Origin: Sinohyriopsis cumingii
Taxonomy: Eukaryota > Mollusca > Bivalvia > Unionida > Unionidae
DNA length: 64,000 nt
NCBI GenBank assembly: GCA_028554795.2
Contig: CM068835.1
Coordinates: forward strand, 30,630,311 to 30,694,310
Direction of reading: 5' to 3'
Both the position numbers and the translations under genes were made by a program. Below, in pieces: positions 37,820 through 45,865 of this stretch. The notes below the pieces were generated by a model. The model made no database searches and had not been told where the DNA came from. It worked only from the letters and a program-made list of their open reading frames with translations. Each line of letters begins with the position of its first letter. The first letter of the stretch is position 1.

Positions 37820-38350
37820 ATGACCGCATCGGATTACCGTTACAATCAGGCGCGTTCATGGCAGGATTCGCTAAAAAAACTTCTCGACGAATATCAAACA
37901 AAAATAAAAAAATACCAGCGTAGATTAGTTGCCATCGATGTTGCTGTGTACGCGGTAAGTGCAATAGTCGCCGGTGCGGGAATAATCTTATCCGCGGTAA
38001 CAACAATCGCGCCAATCGTAGCAACGATAATAATCTCATCGACAACGACAATCGCCGGTGTTCTCAATATCATCGCGAAAAAAATATCCTCGTGCACGAA
38101 TGAGAAATTATCCCTGTACACGAGTAAACTATCCCAGGTCAACGAGGCGTATTCGAAATTATCATCGCTGCTTTCTGAGAGTCTCAACGATGGCGTTATA
38201 TCCGATCTAGAATTTTCAGCAATGATAAATATCTACTCCGAGATTGAACAAATGAATATCAATAATGTCCGAACTAACTCAAATCGTGACAAACACGACA
38301 CCGCCGATAACAACGCTGATATCGGCAAGCTCAACCAGGCCAGAATTTAG
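37820..38350 (+). CDS. Membrane protein with helical hairpin, unknown function
   Basis: A 176-residue protein with a charged N-terminal helix (residues 1-36) and a long hydrophobic stretch, about 37-90, that can form two membrane helices separated by a short turn. A soluble helical tail follows. No known motif was recognised. It lies between the fibre and penton genes and overlaps the penton start by 86 bases, so it is probably made with the late virion genes. A minor membrane or virion protein is the best guess. Confidence 0.7.
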   Translation: MTASDYRYNQARSWQDSLKKLLDEYQTKIKKYQRRLVAIDVAVYAVSAIVAGAGIILSAVTTIAPIVATIIISSTTTIAGVLNIIAKKISSCTNEKLSLYTSKLSQVNEAYSKLSSLLSESLNDGVISDLEFSAMINIYSEIEQMNINNVRTNSNRDKHDTADNNADIGKLNQARI

Positions 38351-39815
38351 TATCGATTTTCCAATACCAATTAGCGTCAAGGAAATTGCGCTGTCACAAT
38401 TACGCGTCTATAACAGCTGGCCCAATGTTAGGTCGAAATCATTCGGTAGATTATCATCGAATAATTCGCTTGTTTTTGCCAATAAAAACCGCCCCGATGG
38501 AACTCCCGATTGGATCGTCGTTGGCATACCAACAGGCAGTTACGAAATTGAGCAACTAGATAAGGAACTTACCAGTAGAATATCAAATATAACCGGCGAT
38601 GCTACTCCAGGAATAAAAATATCCTCGCACGATCCAACGTTGTCGTCGATAATCGAAGTAAAATCGCCATATATCGTTGATATTTACCAGTCATCGATTA
38701 GGACAGTTCTAGGTTGGCCCGAAATCGCACCTCTGGCAAAACCAGAAAAACCAGATTTTATTATTCCAGGTTGGCACGAAGAAGCTCCTCCAGAACTACC
38801 GGAGCCAAAAAAATCAGATTTTACCACCGACGAAGGATGGAGGGAAGATAACAAACACAAGCCTCTGATCCACAGCGCCATCAACCTCATGAATAACCAC
38901 AAATTTAACCTGGTAATGTTCGCTTTTACTTTTAGGGACGAAAGAATTCTCTCGTGGTTGCCTCTTCCTAAAATTCCCCCCGGTGTGAAAATCTTCGACG
39001 CTACCAATATTAACAGGATAATAGCCCCCATAGACGGTATCTTGGTAAGAAGAACCCTCGACGAATTTATTCAAGAACATAAATTACAATTAAATTTATT
39101 GCGGGAATCCTTTCATGAATGCATCTTAAATAAATCAGGTTCATGTAGCGAAATTATCGGACGCGTGAAGATTTTAAATCAACTCGCGAATGATGTTGAA
39201 TATTATCACGGTATGTTCATTCAGGGGATAACCGACGATATATCAATTGCCGATTATGTTCTTCCTATTAGCAAATTCGAGTTGATCAGAAATTCAGGAG
39301 AAAAACAAAAATTCATGAGAGTATTTGGATTAACCGAGGAAACGCTACCAAATTTCAAATTTCCCGATTATGATGTTGATGAAATGAGAAAATCCGTCAC
39401 TGATACCATCGATGATTTATTTCCGAAATTACATGCCTCGTGGACTAAAAAAATACAATCAGAATCGATTCTCAAACATAATAATGATCCTGCCGGGCAA
39501 GGGCGGCATATCTCGCCGGGTATCGTTAACATAACGGAGGTTATCGCGATTTATCTTCACGCGGATGTCGTCGAAGGTAGCTACAACGTGGATTCGTCTG
39601 TGTCAGAGCAGGCACAGCAGGGATTTATCTTATATTCGTTTTCACCTAGCGCATCTCCGGGTTTTTTGATAATAAAAGAGCCAGTAAATCCGTTTTACCT
39701 GCGATGCCACAATCGATTATTGTCGAGGATAAATTTCAAACTAACAGATCAAAATGGACATTTGCTTGATATACGCGGAGAAACACTGAGTATCAATTTG
39801 TTGGTGAGATCGTGA
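38265..39815 (+). CDS. Penton (minor capsid protein)
   Basis: Its 516 residues begin with a beta-rich domain: PISVKEIALSQLRVYNSW (about 36-53), then IPTGSYEIEQLDKEL (about 89-103) and LSSIIEV, ending in a VLGW phrase. This combination is typical of Maverick penton proteins, which form the single-jelly-roll vertex capsomers. The C-terminal 90 residues return to the same fold (GSYNVD, ILYSFSPSASPGFLIIKEP, DQNGHLLDIRGETLSI). A helical insertion of about 230 residues (roughly 190-420) separates the two parts, making this protein larger than I would expect; the insert may face outward. The AAAATC-GAA-GATTTT hairpin starts at the last base of the stop codon. Confidence 0.8.
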   Translation: MSELTQIVTNTTPPITTLISASSTRPEFSIDFPIPISVKEIALSQLRVYNSWPNVRSKSFGRLSSNNSLVFANKNRPDGTPDWIVVGIPTGSYEIEQLDKELTSRISNITGDATPGIKISSHDPTLSSIIEVKSPYIVDIYQSSIRTVLGWPEIAPLAKPEKPDFIIPGWHEEAPPELPEPKKSDFTTDEGWREDNKHKPLIHSAINLMNNHKFNLVMFAFTFRDERILSWLPLPKIPPGVKIFDATNINRIIAPIDGILVRRTLDEFIQEHKLQLNLLRESFHECILNKSGSCSEIIGRVKILNQLANDVEYYHGMFIQGITDDISIADYVLPISKFELIRNSGEKQKFMRVFGLTEETLPNFKFPDYDVDEMRKSVTDTIDDLFPKLHASWTKKIQSESILKHNNDPAGQGRHISPGIVNITEVIAIYLHADVVEGSYNVDSSVSEQAQQGFILYSFSPSASPGFLIIKEPVNPFYLRCHNRLLSRINFKLTDQNGHLLDIRGETLSINLLVRS

Positions 39816-39829
39816 AAATCGAAGATTTT
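39815..39829 (+). terminator. Hairpin AAAATC-GAA-GATTTT after the penton gene
   Basis: Same core as at 35576-35590, here overlapping the stop codon. An AATAAA-type signal follows at about 39859-39868 (AATAAATAAAA), so transcripts probably end in this convergent gap. Confidence 0.45.
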
Positions 39830-39910
39830 TGATCTTTCCGCCAAAGAAAAATGGCCAAAAAATAAATAAAAACCAGGAAATTTTTCAAAATTAGTAAATT
39901 TCTTAATTTT

Positions 39911-40041
39911 GATGGGGTAAATACCCGTCAAATTGAGTAATTTATATAATTTCGTAAATCCGTTGGGGGTAAATATCCGTCAAATTGAGTAATTTATATA
40001 ATTTTATGTTTTTGATGGGGTAAATACCCGTCAAAATTAAG
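39911..40041. repeat. Three copies of a GGGTA-AA-TACCC hairpin unit
   Basis: Three direct copies of a unit that starts 'gatggggtaaatacccgtca' lie at about 39911, 39962 and 40014, spaced about 50 bases. Copies 1 and 2 share a 'gagtaatttatataattt' tail. The core GGGTA-AA-TACCC is self-complementary, with one mismatch in copy 2. They sit in the only sizeable non-coding gap of the element, between convergent genes. Confidence 0.75.
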
Positions 40042-40121
40042 AAAATTGCATAATTTCAGTAAAATAATAAAAAAAAAATAATAAAAATCAGGAAATTTTG
40101 TTTTTTTTTGTGGCAAGAATC

Positions 40122-40499
40122 TTAAGAATCTTCAGAATCTTTGATTCTGCTTTCATCGACCAGCTTTTTTAGCTGCCTGACGCGCGAGCTTGTAATTTTT
40201 CTTGACTCGTATTCGTCTGATAAAATCGATCTAACTTTTTCTACCAGCGTCGATAATTTAACAAAATTCTCGATTTGATCATCGCTGACAGTCGCAAGCG
40301 ATTGATACATCGCAATTTGGATTTTCTTTATGAATTTGTATTCTGATGGTAGCGTGTATCTGTATTCGAGCTTTCCTTGGACAATCGTCTCAAATTCGGA
40401 CCGGATTTTACCTGTGTCCAAATCTGAGGATAAATTTATGTTTTTGTTTTTCAGATCCTCGATGGCTTCGATGATGTTGTTTATATTTTCCTCGTTCAT
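40122..40499 (-). CDS. Small helical protein, unknown function
   Basis: This 125-residue, acidic and almost all-helical protein (MNEENINNIIEAIEDLKNK at the start, RQLKKLVDESRI near the end) matches no family I recognise. A decayed relative is recognisable at 50283-50600 (KIISDFESL, TLSAEYRL, MFQSLSTV), so it belongs to the core set of this element lineage. It is the most distal gene of a minus-strand block with the HNH and zinc-ribbon genes (gap of 49 bases to the HNH stop). Confidence 0.7.
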   Translation of the reverse strand: MNEENINNIIEAIEDLKNKNINLSSDLDTGKIRSEFETIVQGKLEYRYTLPSEYKFIKKIQIAMYQSLATVSDDQIENFVKLSTLVEKVRSILSDEYESRKITSSRVRQLKKLVDESRIKDSEDS

Positions 40500-40547
40500 T
40501 ATACAAATTTGTAATATTTAATTAATTTTTAGAAAATATTGAGATTT

Positions 40548-41105
40548 TTAATCAGATATTATCGGAATATAGTAAAATTCGATCCACTCGCCAAATAGAT
40601 ATGAGAATGTCGCGTTGATTATTTTTTCTGTTGCACGTTGCACCGATGCTGGATTAATACTAAAATATTTTGCAGCGGCGTTTATCGACTCAAACACAAG
40701 CTCCTCGCCTGTTTCTCGATTTACCGATTTAACCGCCTTAGATGGTCGCCGTACGCCACCGGTATTACCAAATCTTGAATTTTGACTCGGAGTGACCGCT
40801 CGGAGATTGGATATCTTGTTGTTAAGTTTATTTCCATCGATGTGGTCAATAACAAGACCGATTTCTACTGGTCCGTGAAAACATTGAAATACAAACTTAT
40901 GACAAAAATAACCTTCGCATCTTTGTTTTTTGCCTTTGCTAATGGTAAATAACAGATAACCCGAATTACAAACATGACCAACACGATTCTTTGTTCTAAT
41001 ATTTCTAACGATACCATCCGATGATGACTCGTATCCCATGATCGTAGGATGAGATTTAAACTCGCATGTCATTGTTGTTGGAGGAATCGTTGATTTCAAG
41101 TTCAT
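40548..41105 (-). CDS. HNH homing-type endonuclease (HNH_3 plus IENR1/NUMOD1-like repeat)
   Basis: Of 185 residues, the N-terminal part (about 20-65) has MGYESSSDGIVRNIRTKN, as in NUMOD4-type DNA-binding modules. The HNH nuclease core is VIDHIDGNKLNNKISNLRAV (about 85-104), with the His-Asp, Asn and Asn-Leu-Arg residues intact. Residues 124-160 (ETGEELVFESINAAAKYFSI and on) form an IENR1/NUMOD1-like helix-turn-helix. This set is typical of homing endonucleases of phages and large DNA viruses. It is a free-standing gene on the minus strand, and a broken homologue sits at the same place in the older copy, so it is old in this lineage. Role could be replication/recombination or self-spread. Confidence 0.85.
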   Translation of the reverse strand: MNLKSTIPPTTMTCEFKSHPTIMGYESSSDGIVRNIRTKNRVGHVCNSGYLLFTISKGKKQRCEGYFCHKFVFQCFHGPVEIGLVIDHIDGNKLNNKISNLRAVTPSQNSRFGNTGGVRRPSKAVKSVNRETGEELVFESINAAAKYFSINPASVQRATEKIINATFSYLFGEWIEFYYIPIISD

Positions 41106-41115
41106 TATATAATAA

Positions 41116-41406
41116 TTATATGTCTAAATCGTTATTTGCCTTGAATCGATTAATATAATCTTCTTCACATGTTATCACCGACGAGGATCTTTTTTCATAA
41201 TATCGCCGCAATTCTCGATAATTCTTTCCTCCGCAGGCCAAACACAACCGTGTCTTTCCTCGAGTGCCAGCTTGGCAAACTAAGCAACGTTGTGGTCCTT
41301 TACTGCCACGTCGAATCGCATATATATGAGCGCCGCAATAATCACCTCTGCAGGATTTGTCGCAGATTTTTGTTGAGCCGATTGGTATCCACGCGCATTG
41401 ATTCAT
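41116..41406 (-). CDS. Small zinc-ribbon protein
   Basis: A protein of 96 residues with two Cys clusters: C15, C19, C24, H27 and then C41-x2-C44 with C55-x2-C58, suggesting two zinc sites. The C-terminal half is basic and helical (YRELRRYYEKR). DNA or protein binding is likely but not shown. It starts 31 bases from the divergent polymerase gene, so both promoters must lie in or around 41407-41437. A broken copy is at 52755-53063. Confidence 0.7.
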   Translation of the reverse strand: MNQCAWIPIGSTKICDKSCRGDYCGAHIYAIRRGSKGPQRCLVCQAGTRGKTRLCLACGGKNYRELRRYYEKRSSSVITCEEDYINRFKANNDLDI

Positions 41407-41437
41407 TATAATTTAAACATTTGTCTAAAATATAATC
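41407..41437. promoter_or_regulatory. Divergent promoter gap between zinc-ribbon and polymerase genes
   Basis: Only 31 bases separate two divergent start codons. The sequence is AT-rich (attataatttaaac... aaaatataatc) and could hold short TATA-like elements for both directions. This is inferred from layout. Confidence 0.35.
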
Positions 41438-44416
41438 ATGGATGCATTTGATCTTGATGAGGCAGAATATATTATTCCTGAAGTTGACCGAGCCAAGAAA
41501 GAATTCTTCGATGATGGAGCGATTCACACTTGGTCGACTTGGAAAACGAACTCTGTCGATGCTACGATGAATCTGGAGCGAGCCAAGAAAATAATCGAGC
41601 ATATAAAAACCGAGCACAAAGAAGAAAGATTTATCTTCGGGATAAAATTTATCGCACAAATGCCCGACGATACTTGGATTATTCGCGATAAACGAGATCC
41701 CGTGCGTGGCGGTAAGAAAAACGTCGTTCTCGATAAAAACTCTAAGCATGGATTGTTACTGGGGATCGATGGTCCCTATTATGCCAGGGCGTATCCATCT
41801 AGCGCTGTTGTTTATGGAATTTATCGGCTGAATAACAACCCGGACATGAAAAATCTACCTGCGATGAAAGAATCGCCGATGATAAACTGCGTGGCTGAGC
41901 GTGTTATCGAGCACATGAAAAACGCTCGACGTGGATCTGGTTTGACCCAGTTGAGGTTGGATAAAATTAACGCGTGGGCGAAGACCGTCGCTGATGGTGC
42001 ATCTGTGGACGATGTAGCTGCGTTGAGCAAGAAACTTAAGTTTCCAATTACCGTGAAAACGTTATCGGGAGAAATATTATATTCATCGCCGTATAGATCT
42101 CGAGGAGCACCAATCGAGATTGTCGATCATAATTCACACGCGTGGTCGCAATCGGTAATGATATTTCCGCGGGATCATGTTGTTAAATTTTATCCCGTTG
42201 ACGCTGCAAAGGACAATTCCGATGACATGTTCAGATTTATCAAAAAATTAAGCGCATCTGATCCAATATCGATATGGTTGTTCTCGAGCGAGGAAAGATA
42301 CGATCAGTTTATATTGCCACGCGGCGATATTTACCGTGATGAAATATTACACGAGTCGATGAAAAATCTCGCGGTGAAATATTCGTCAAATCCCGATCAG
42401 CTACTAACGAATTGCTTTACAGTTCCGTCTGTGGCCGCTCACGCTGCTAGAGAGAAAAACTCGTGGAAACCTACAAGGAACGAATTCCTCGCTGATATTC
42501 AACTTAGCTGTATCGAATACGGCCATGGCGGATTGTGGAATACCAAGTATTATTTCGAAGATATGATCTCCGTTGACATGAGCGCGTGTTATCCTGGAAG
42601 TTTCCTCGGATATGGCGATTGTGCAGATTATTTTGCTAAATTCGGCCATCCTACCAGCGAGATGACAAGAGTAGCGATTAACGGGCCGTTACCTGATTTT
42701 GCCATAACCGGATTCGCTTGTGTTACGTCATTCGAGTTTGCTGAAAATTTGCATAAAATTTGCTATATTTGGTTTGGTAGGCATTTCTTTCAGCGCCGTT
42801 GGGTTCCTACGGTGTTGTTGAGATATATGCTAGATTCGTCGATGTTAGTATCGTTGACAGTGAGCGAGGCGATTATATCCTACAGAAAACAAACTAATGT
42901 GTGGTTGCCGACGGACTGTGACAACGCAAAAGATATAGGAAGAAAAATAATTGGTAAATTTACTCAAGGTGGATCTGTTGATCATAAACATCGACACGCT
43001 AGATTATTTATCAACGACGCCGAGATGGATTTTATAATCGCCGATACGGTATCACGAGGAATATTTTGCAACAGAGAGAATATTATCATTGACGGAGCGA
43101 AGTTAGGTACCGTGATTAGCTACCTTGACGGAGAATCAGCGCAATATACGCATTTACGGTCGTCGATGCTCGCTTATGTAAGTATAAATTTACTCTCGAT
43201 GATAAATAAATTTTCTGATATCGCGGTAAGAGTCGCGACGGATTCATTTTATATCGATAAAAAATACCAGTGCAGGCTGGAAAATTTAATCACCGATGGT
43301 AGTTCATGGGGAACCTGGAGGATAAAAAACGAAGATATTCTAGATTATTGCGAAGATGCCGATGTTGAAGATTGTGATAAATTTCATCGAGATAAATTTG
43401 AAGATTTTTCCAAAGCCGCATCTGCATTTGACCCAGTTTCACGCAGTAAATTCGTTTACCTAAATGGACCTGGCGGTAGCGGCAAAACAACGCGAGCAAT
43501 AAACTTATTTGCAAATTCTGACATGATTGTGTTGACTCCGACTCACAGATTAGCGCGAGAAATAAAGCAGCGCGGAGTTGATTCTTGCACATATCACAGT
43601 TATTTCAAGTACAGCGATGGATCATGGGATTCGGCTCGCATGGGAAATAAATATATCAATAAGATTATAATATTTGATGAGATTTGCACAGTGAATTTGG
43701 ATATATTAAAATCGATCTTGGCTTGGCTGGAAGGGAAAAATACCGCCGTGATAATGTGCGGTGATCACGGCCAACCTGATCCTATCGATGGCGAATCGCC
43801 TCACGAATGGCTCAGAAACTTCGTTGATTATTATGAAGAAATCGACGCCGATTATAGATCGACTGATATTTTACTGACCGAATTTAAGAAATTGATTCGA
43901 CTACAACCGAATAAGATTCAGTGTGACGTTATGAGAAGAATAATCGACGAGACTCCGATGAGCGAATTTCTAAATTTGTGGCGTCCCGATCATTTGATCG
44001 TTGCTAGTAGAAAAATTATTCGTGATATTATTCAGGAAATGTTATTCAAGCTGCATTGCGAAAAATTTCCAACGCTGCAGGTACCATTGTGCTACAGGCC
44101 CGCCAATACTAGGAAACAAAATATTAATATTATTTTGCCATGTGGAAAGGAAAAGATTTTGGTCTTGAACGATATTATCTTCGTTGATATTAATCTTGTC
44201 AATGACGCGATAAATGCAGAAAAATCGCCATGGAAACTAGGATACGCAACAACGATACACTCGTCACAGGGATTGACCGTAGATGGCCAAGTTTGGATCG
44301 TCGATGATAGAATTTCCTGGTCAGATTTGGTATATTTAGCCGTGTCGAGAGTAAGAAGATTATCCCAACTAGGACGAATTCGAGTAAATTACATCAGTGA
44401 TGCTGGCGGTAGTTGA
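41438..44416 (+). CDS. polB: Family-B DNA polymerase fused to an SF1 helicase
   Basis: In this 992-residue protein, residues 1-370 form an N-terminal region in which I see no clear 3'-5' exonuclease motifs. The polymerase palm follows: motif A SVDMSACYPGSF (Asp380), a motif-B-like KIIGKFTQGG (503-512) and motif C RVATDSFYID (Asp602). Motif C has Ala where most family-B enzymes have the first Asp of DTDS. From about 670 an SF1 helicase begins: Walker A GPGGSGKTT (677-685), Walker B IIIFDE (743-748), motif III CGDHGQPDP (774-782), motif V TIHSSQGLT (939-947) and motif VI VYLAVSRVRR (965-974). Polymerase and unwinding activity in one chain would replicate the element. The end overlaps the integrase end by 28 bases, tail to tail. 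The older copy carries an extra HNH domain after the helicase that is missing here. Confidence 0.85.
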   Translation: MDAFDLDEAEYIIPEVDRAKKEFFDDGAIHTWSTWKTNSVDATMNLERAKKIIEHIKTEHKEERFIFGIKFIAQMPDDTWIIRDKRDPVRGGKKNVVLDKNSKHGLLLGIDGPYYARAYPSSAVVYGIYRLNNNPDMKNLPAMKESPMINCVAERVIEHMKNARRGSGLTQLRLDKINAWAKTVADGASVDDVAALSKKLKFPITVKTLSGEILYSSPYRSRGAPIEIVDHNSHAWSQSVMIFPRDHVVKFYPVDAAKDNSDDMFRFIKKLSASDPISIWLFSSEERYDQFILPRGDIYRDEILHESMKNLAVKYSSNPDQLLTNCFTVPSVAAHAAREKNSWKPTRNEFLADIQLSCIEYGHGGLWNTKYYFEDMISVDMSACYPGSFLGYGDCADYFAKFGHPTSEMTRVAINGPLPDFAITGFACVTSFEFAENLHKICYIWFGRHFFQRRWVPTVLLRYMLDSSMLVSLTVSEAIISYRKQTNVWLPTDCDNAKDIGRKIIGKFTQGGSVDHKHRHARLFINDAEMDFIIADTVSRGIFCNRENIIIDGAKLGTVISYLDGESAQYTHLRSSMLAYVSINLLSMINKFSDIAVRVATDSFYIDKKYQCRLENLITDGSSWGTWRIKNEDILDYCEDADVEDCDKFHRDKFEDFSKAASAFDPVSRSKFVYLNGPGGSGKTTRAINLFANSDMIVLTPTHRLAREIKQRGVDSCTYHSYFKYSDGSWDSARMGNKYINKIIIFDEICTVNLDILKSILAWLEGKNTAVIMCGDHGQPDPIDGESPHEWLRNFVDYYEEIDADYRSTDILLTEFKKLIRLQPNKIQCDVMRRIIDETPMSEFLNLWRPDHLIVASRKIIRDIIQEMLFKLHCEKFPTLQVPLCYRPANTRKQNINIILPCGKEKILVLNDIIFVDINLVNDAINAEKSPWKLGYATTIHSSQGLTVDGQVWIVDDRISWSDLVYLAVSRVRRLSQLGRIRVNYISDAGGS

Positions 44417-45339
44417 GTATCTTCGGGTACTATTTGTAATTCTTCCTTGGTAAATCCGCGTTGTGGCGCTAACGAATCTAGAATATAAATCGCTGGTCTT
44501 CCTGACGATCTTGTTACGGCTGATATTTTGTGAGTTGTAACGCTCCAGGTTGGGTCGGTTGCTCTTTTTCTGCCTCCCTCGGCCTCACCTTCTTTATACA
44601 AATATCTGACCGTGACACTACCTAGTACAGGTTGAATTGTGGAATCTCGCTTTAGGGGTATATTCGATTTTGTAATTGCAATTGCAGGTTTCATTGCTAT
44701 TGTTCGAGTTACTTCGTTATTTAACGCGTTGATTACATGAGGCAATCTTGATACCCAATCGTGAGATCGATTATCTTGAATAAATTCACGCGCGTATTGG
44801 TATCCAAATAATCGTTCTGCGAGCGTTTTGTTGAATCTTTCGACGATAGCTTGATTGTGATGAACACATACAATACCGCGACGGATTTTAACATTATTTT
44901 TATTCATCAATGAAGTAACCGCGCCAAGAAATTCTCGACCTGGATCAACCTGAAGAAGATTTGGCCATGTCAACGGGGATCGTGAATAAATTTCGCTAAA
45001 CGCCTTAGCGATCTCCGTTGCTGTTTTATTCGATAACGGCTCGGCTTCTTTATACCTGCTAGCGATATCAACGACTGTCAGGACATATTTGTATGTGACG
45101 CCGTCAACGGTATCGTAAGGAAGAAACATAAGATCAGCCTGATGGACCTCATTAGGGACACTGACGGTGAAACTTGCATATGGTATTTTCTTAGGCGGAG
45201 GAAGATATATTTGCCAAATTGCCTGTTTCGATAACCACGATTCAGCGGTGGATTGTTTTACTTTAGCGGCTTTAGCGAGTTTGGCAATTGCTGATTTTGC
45301 TCGCCAGAATCCTCGCGGAGAATAATATATCTGCTCCAT
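44389..45339 (-). CDS. INT: Retroviral-like (rve) integrase
   Basis: This 316-residue protein has an N-terminal helix-turn-helix-like part (LAKAAKVKQSTAESWLSKQA, 21-40) and a catalytic core with Asp69 (HQADLMFL), Asp132 (LQVDPGREFLG) and Glu167 (HHNQAIVERFN), the D,D-34-E triad. The basic C-terminal domain (about 235-316) has beta strands as in Maverick integrases. It should process the inverted-repeat ends and join them to host DNA. It is encoded on the minus strand between PLA2 and the convergent polymerase gene, 2 bases from the PLA2 stop. The decayed copy lacks the segment with the middle Asp. Confidence 0.93.
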   Translation of the reverse strand: MEQIYYSPRGFWRAKSAIAKLAKAAKVKQSTAESWLSKQAIWQIYLPPPKKIPYASFTVSVPNEVHQADLMFLPYDTVDGVTYKYVLTVVDIASRYKEAEPLSNKTATEIAKAFSEIYSRSPLTWPNLLQVDPGREFLGAVTSLMNKNNVKIRRGIVCVHHNQAIVERFNKTLAERLFGYQYAREFIQDNRSHDWVSRLPHVINALNNEVTRTIAMKPAIAITKSNIPLKRDSTIQPVLGSVTVRYLYKEGEAEGGRKRATDPTWSVTTHKISAVTRSSGRPAIYILDSLAPQRGFTKEELQIVPEDTQLPPASLM

Positions 45340-45341
45340 TA

Positions 45342-45677
45342 TTATTTACCAGCGCCGAGTACTAATTTACCTTTCATTGCGCCTTTTACCAGCCAGGTTG
45401 CTAATTTTTCTTTGAAACTTTTGTCAGGAATCGCGTTTAGTGCGTGAATTAGCCTGATATCAGCGAGATGCCTTTGTTGTAAATCCCCGCTGCGATACGC
45501 GAGATCGTGGTAGTAACAAGCGCTATCGATGGCGTTTACTGGATCTTCACCTTGCTTTGGTTGGTTATTATCGTCGAGTCTTATATCGAGCCTCGTTCCG
45601 GGTCCGCAATAATTGTACCCTGGTAGATGCTTCTCTCCGGGATATTTCGCCCAGGGCAGCCCAGGTAGATTTTTCAT
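45342..45677 (-). CDS. Phospholipase A2 domain protein (parvovirus VP1-like)
   Basis: The 111 residues include a calcium loop YCGPGTRL (23-30) and the catalytic helix DSACYYHDLAY (51-61), with the His57-Asp58 pair. The opening LPWAKYPGEKHLPGYNYCGP resembles PLA2 domains of parvovirus capsid proteins and those known from some Mavericks. The enzyme cuts membrane phospholipids. In parvoviruses that helps the particle leave the endosome, and a similar entry role is inferred. It overlaps the upstream DUF5679-type gene by 4 bases. Confidence 0.87.
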   Translation of the reverse strand: MKNLPGLPWAKYPGEKHLPGYNYCGPGTRLDIRLDDNNQPKQGEDPVNAIDSACYYHDLAYRSGDLQQRHLADIRLIHALNAIPDKSFKEKLATWLVKGAMKGKLVLGAGK

Positions 45678-45865
45678 GGAGGCGGCAATGTCTCCTCCGG
45701 TTCTTCTAGTTTTTTTTTTACGAATCTAAACTTGCGTGTCTTGCAAACTTTGCATTCTCCTGCAATTGCGTTTCTGTTATTGCGTGTAACGATTTCGGTT
45801 GGATTTATCGTTGCTGTGTGAGTGCGGCACTTAACACAATATAAATCCATGTATTCTAGTAACAT
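45674..45865 (-). CDS. DUF5679-type zinc-ribbon protein
   Basis: From ATG 45865 (63 residues) or ATG 45850 (58 residues). It carries YCVKCRTHT near the start and GECKVCKTRKFRF later, the paired CxxC pattern of the small DUF5679 zinc-ribbon family found in many Mavericks and large DNA viruses. The acidic, proline-rich tail (EEPEETLPPP) is typical. A longer frame runs to 46000, but that part lies antisense to the ATPase Walker A region, so I reject it. The start overlaps the ATPase start: CATG at 45863-45866 carries both start codons. Function not known; nucleic-acid binding likely. Confidence 0.75.
   Translation of the reverse strand: MLLEYMDLYCVKCRTHTATINPTEIVTRNNRNAIAGECKVCKTRKFRFVKKKLEEPEETLPPP

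Noticed and set aside
45822..45863. Earlier start of the packaging ATPase
   Set aside because: The region is antisense to the Cys-rich start of the DUF5679-type gene, and the homologous copy aligns only from the Met at 45864.
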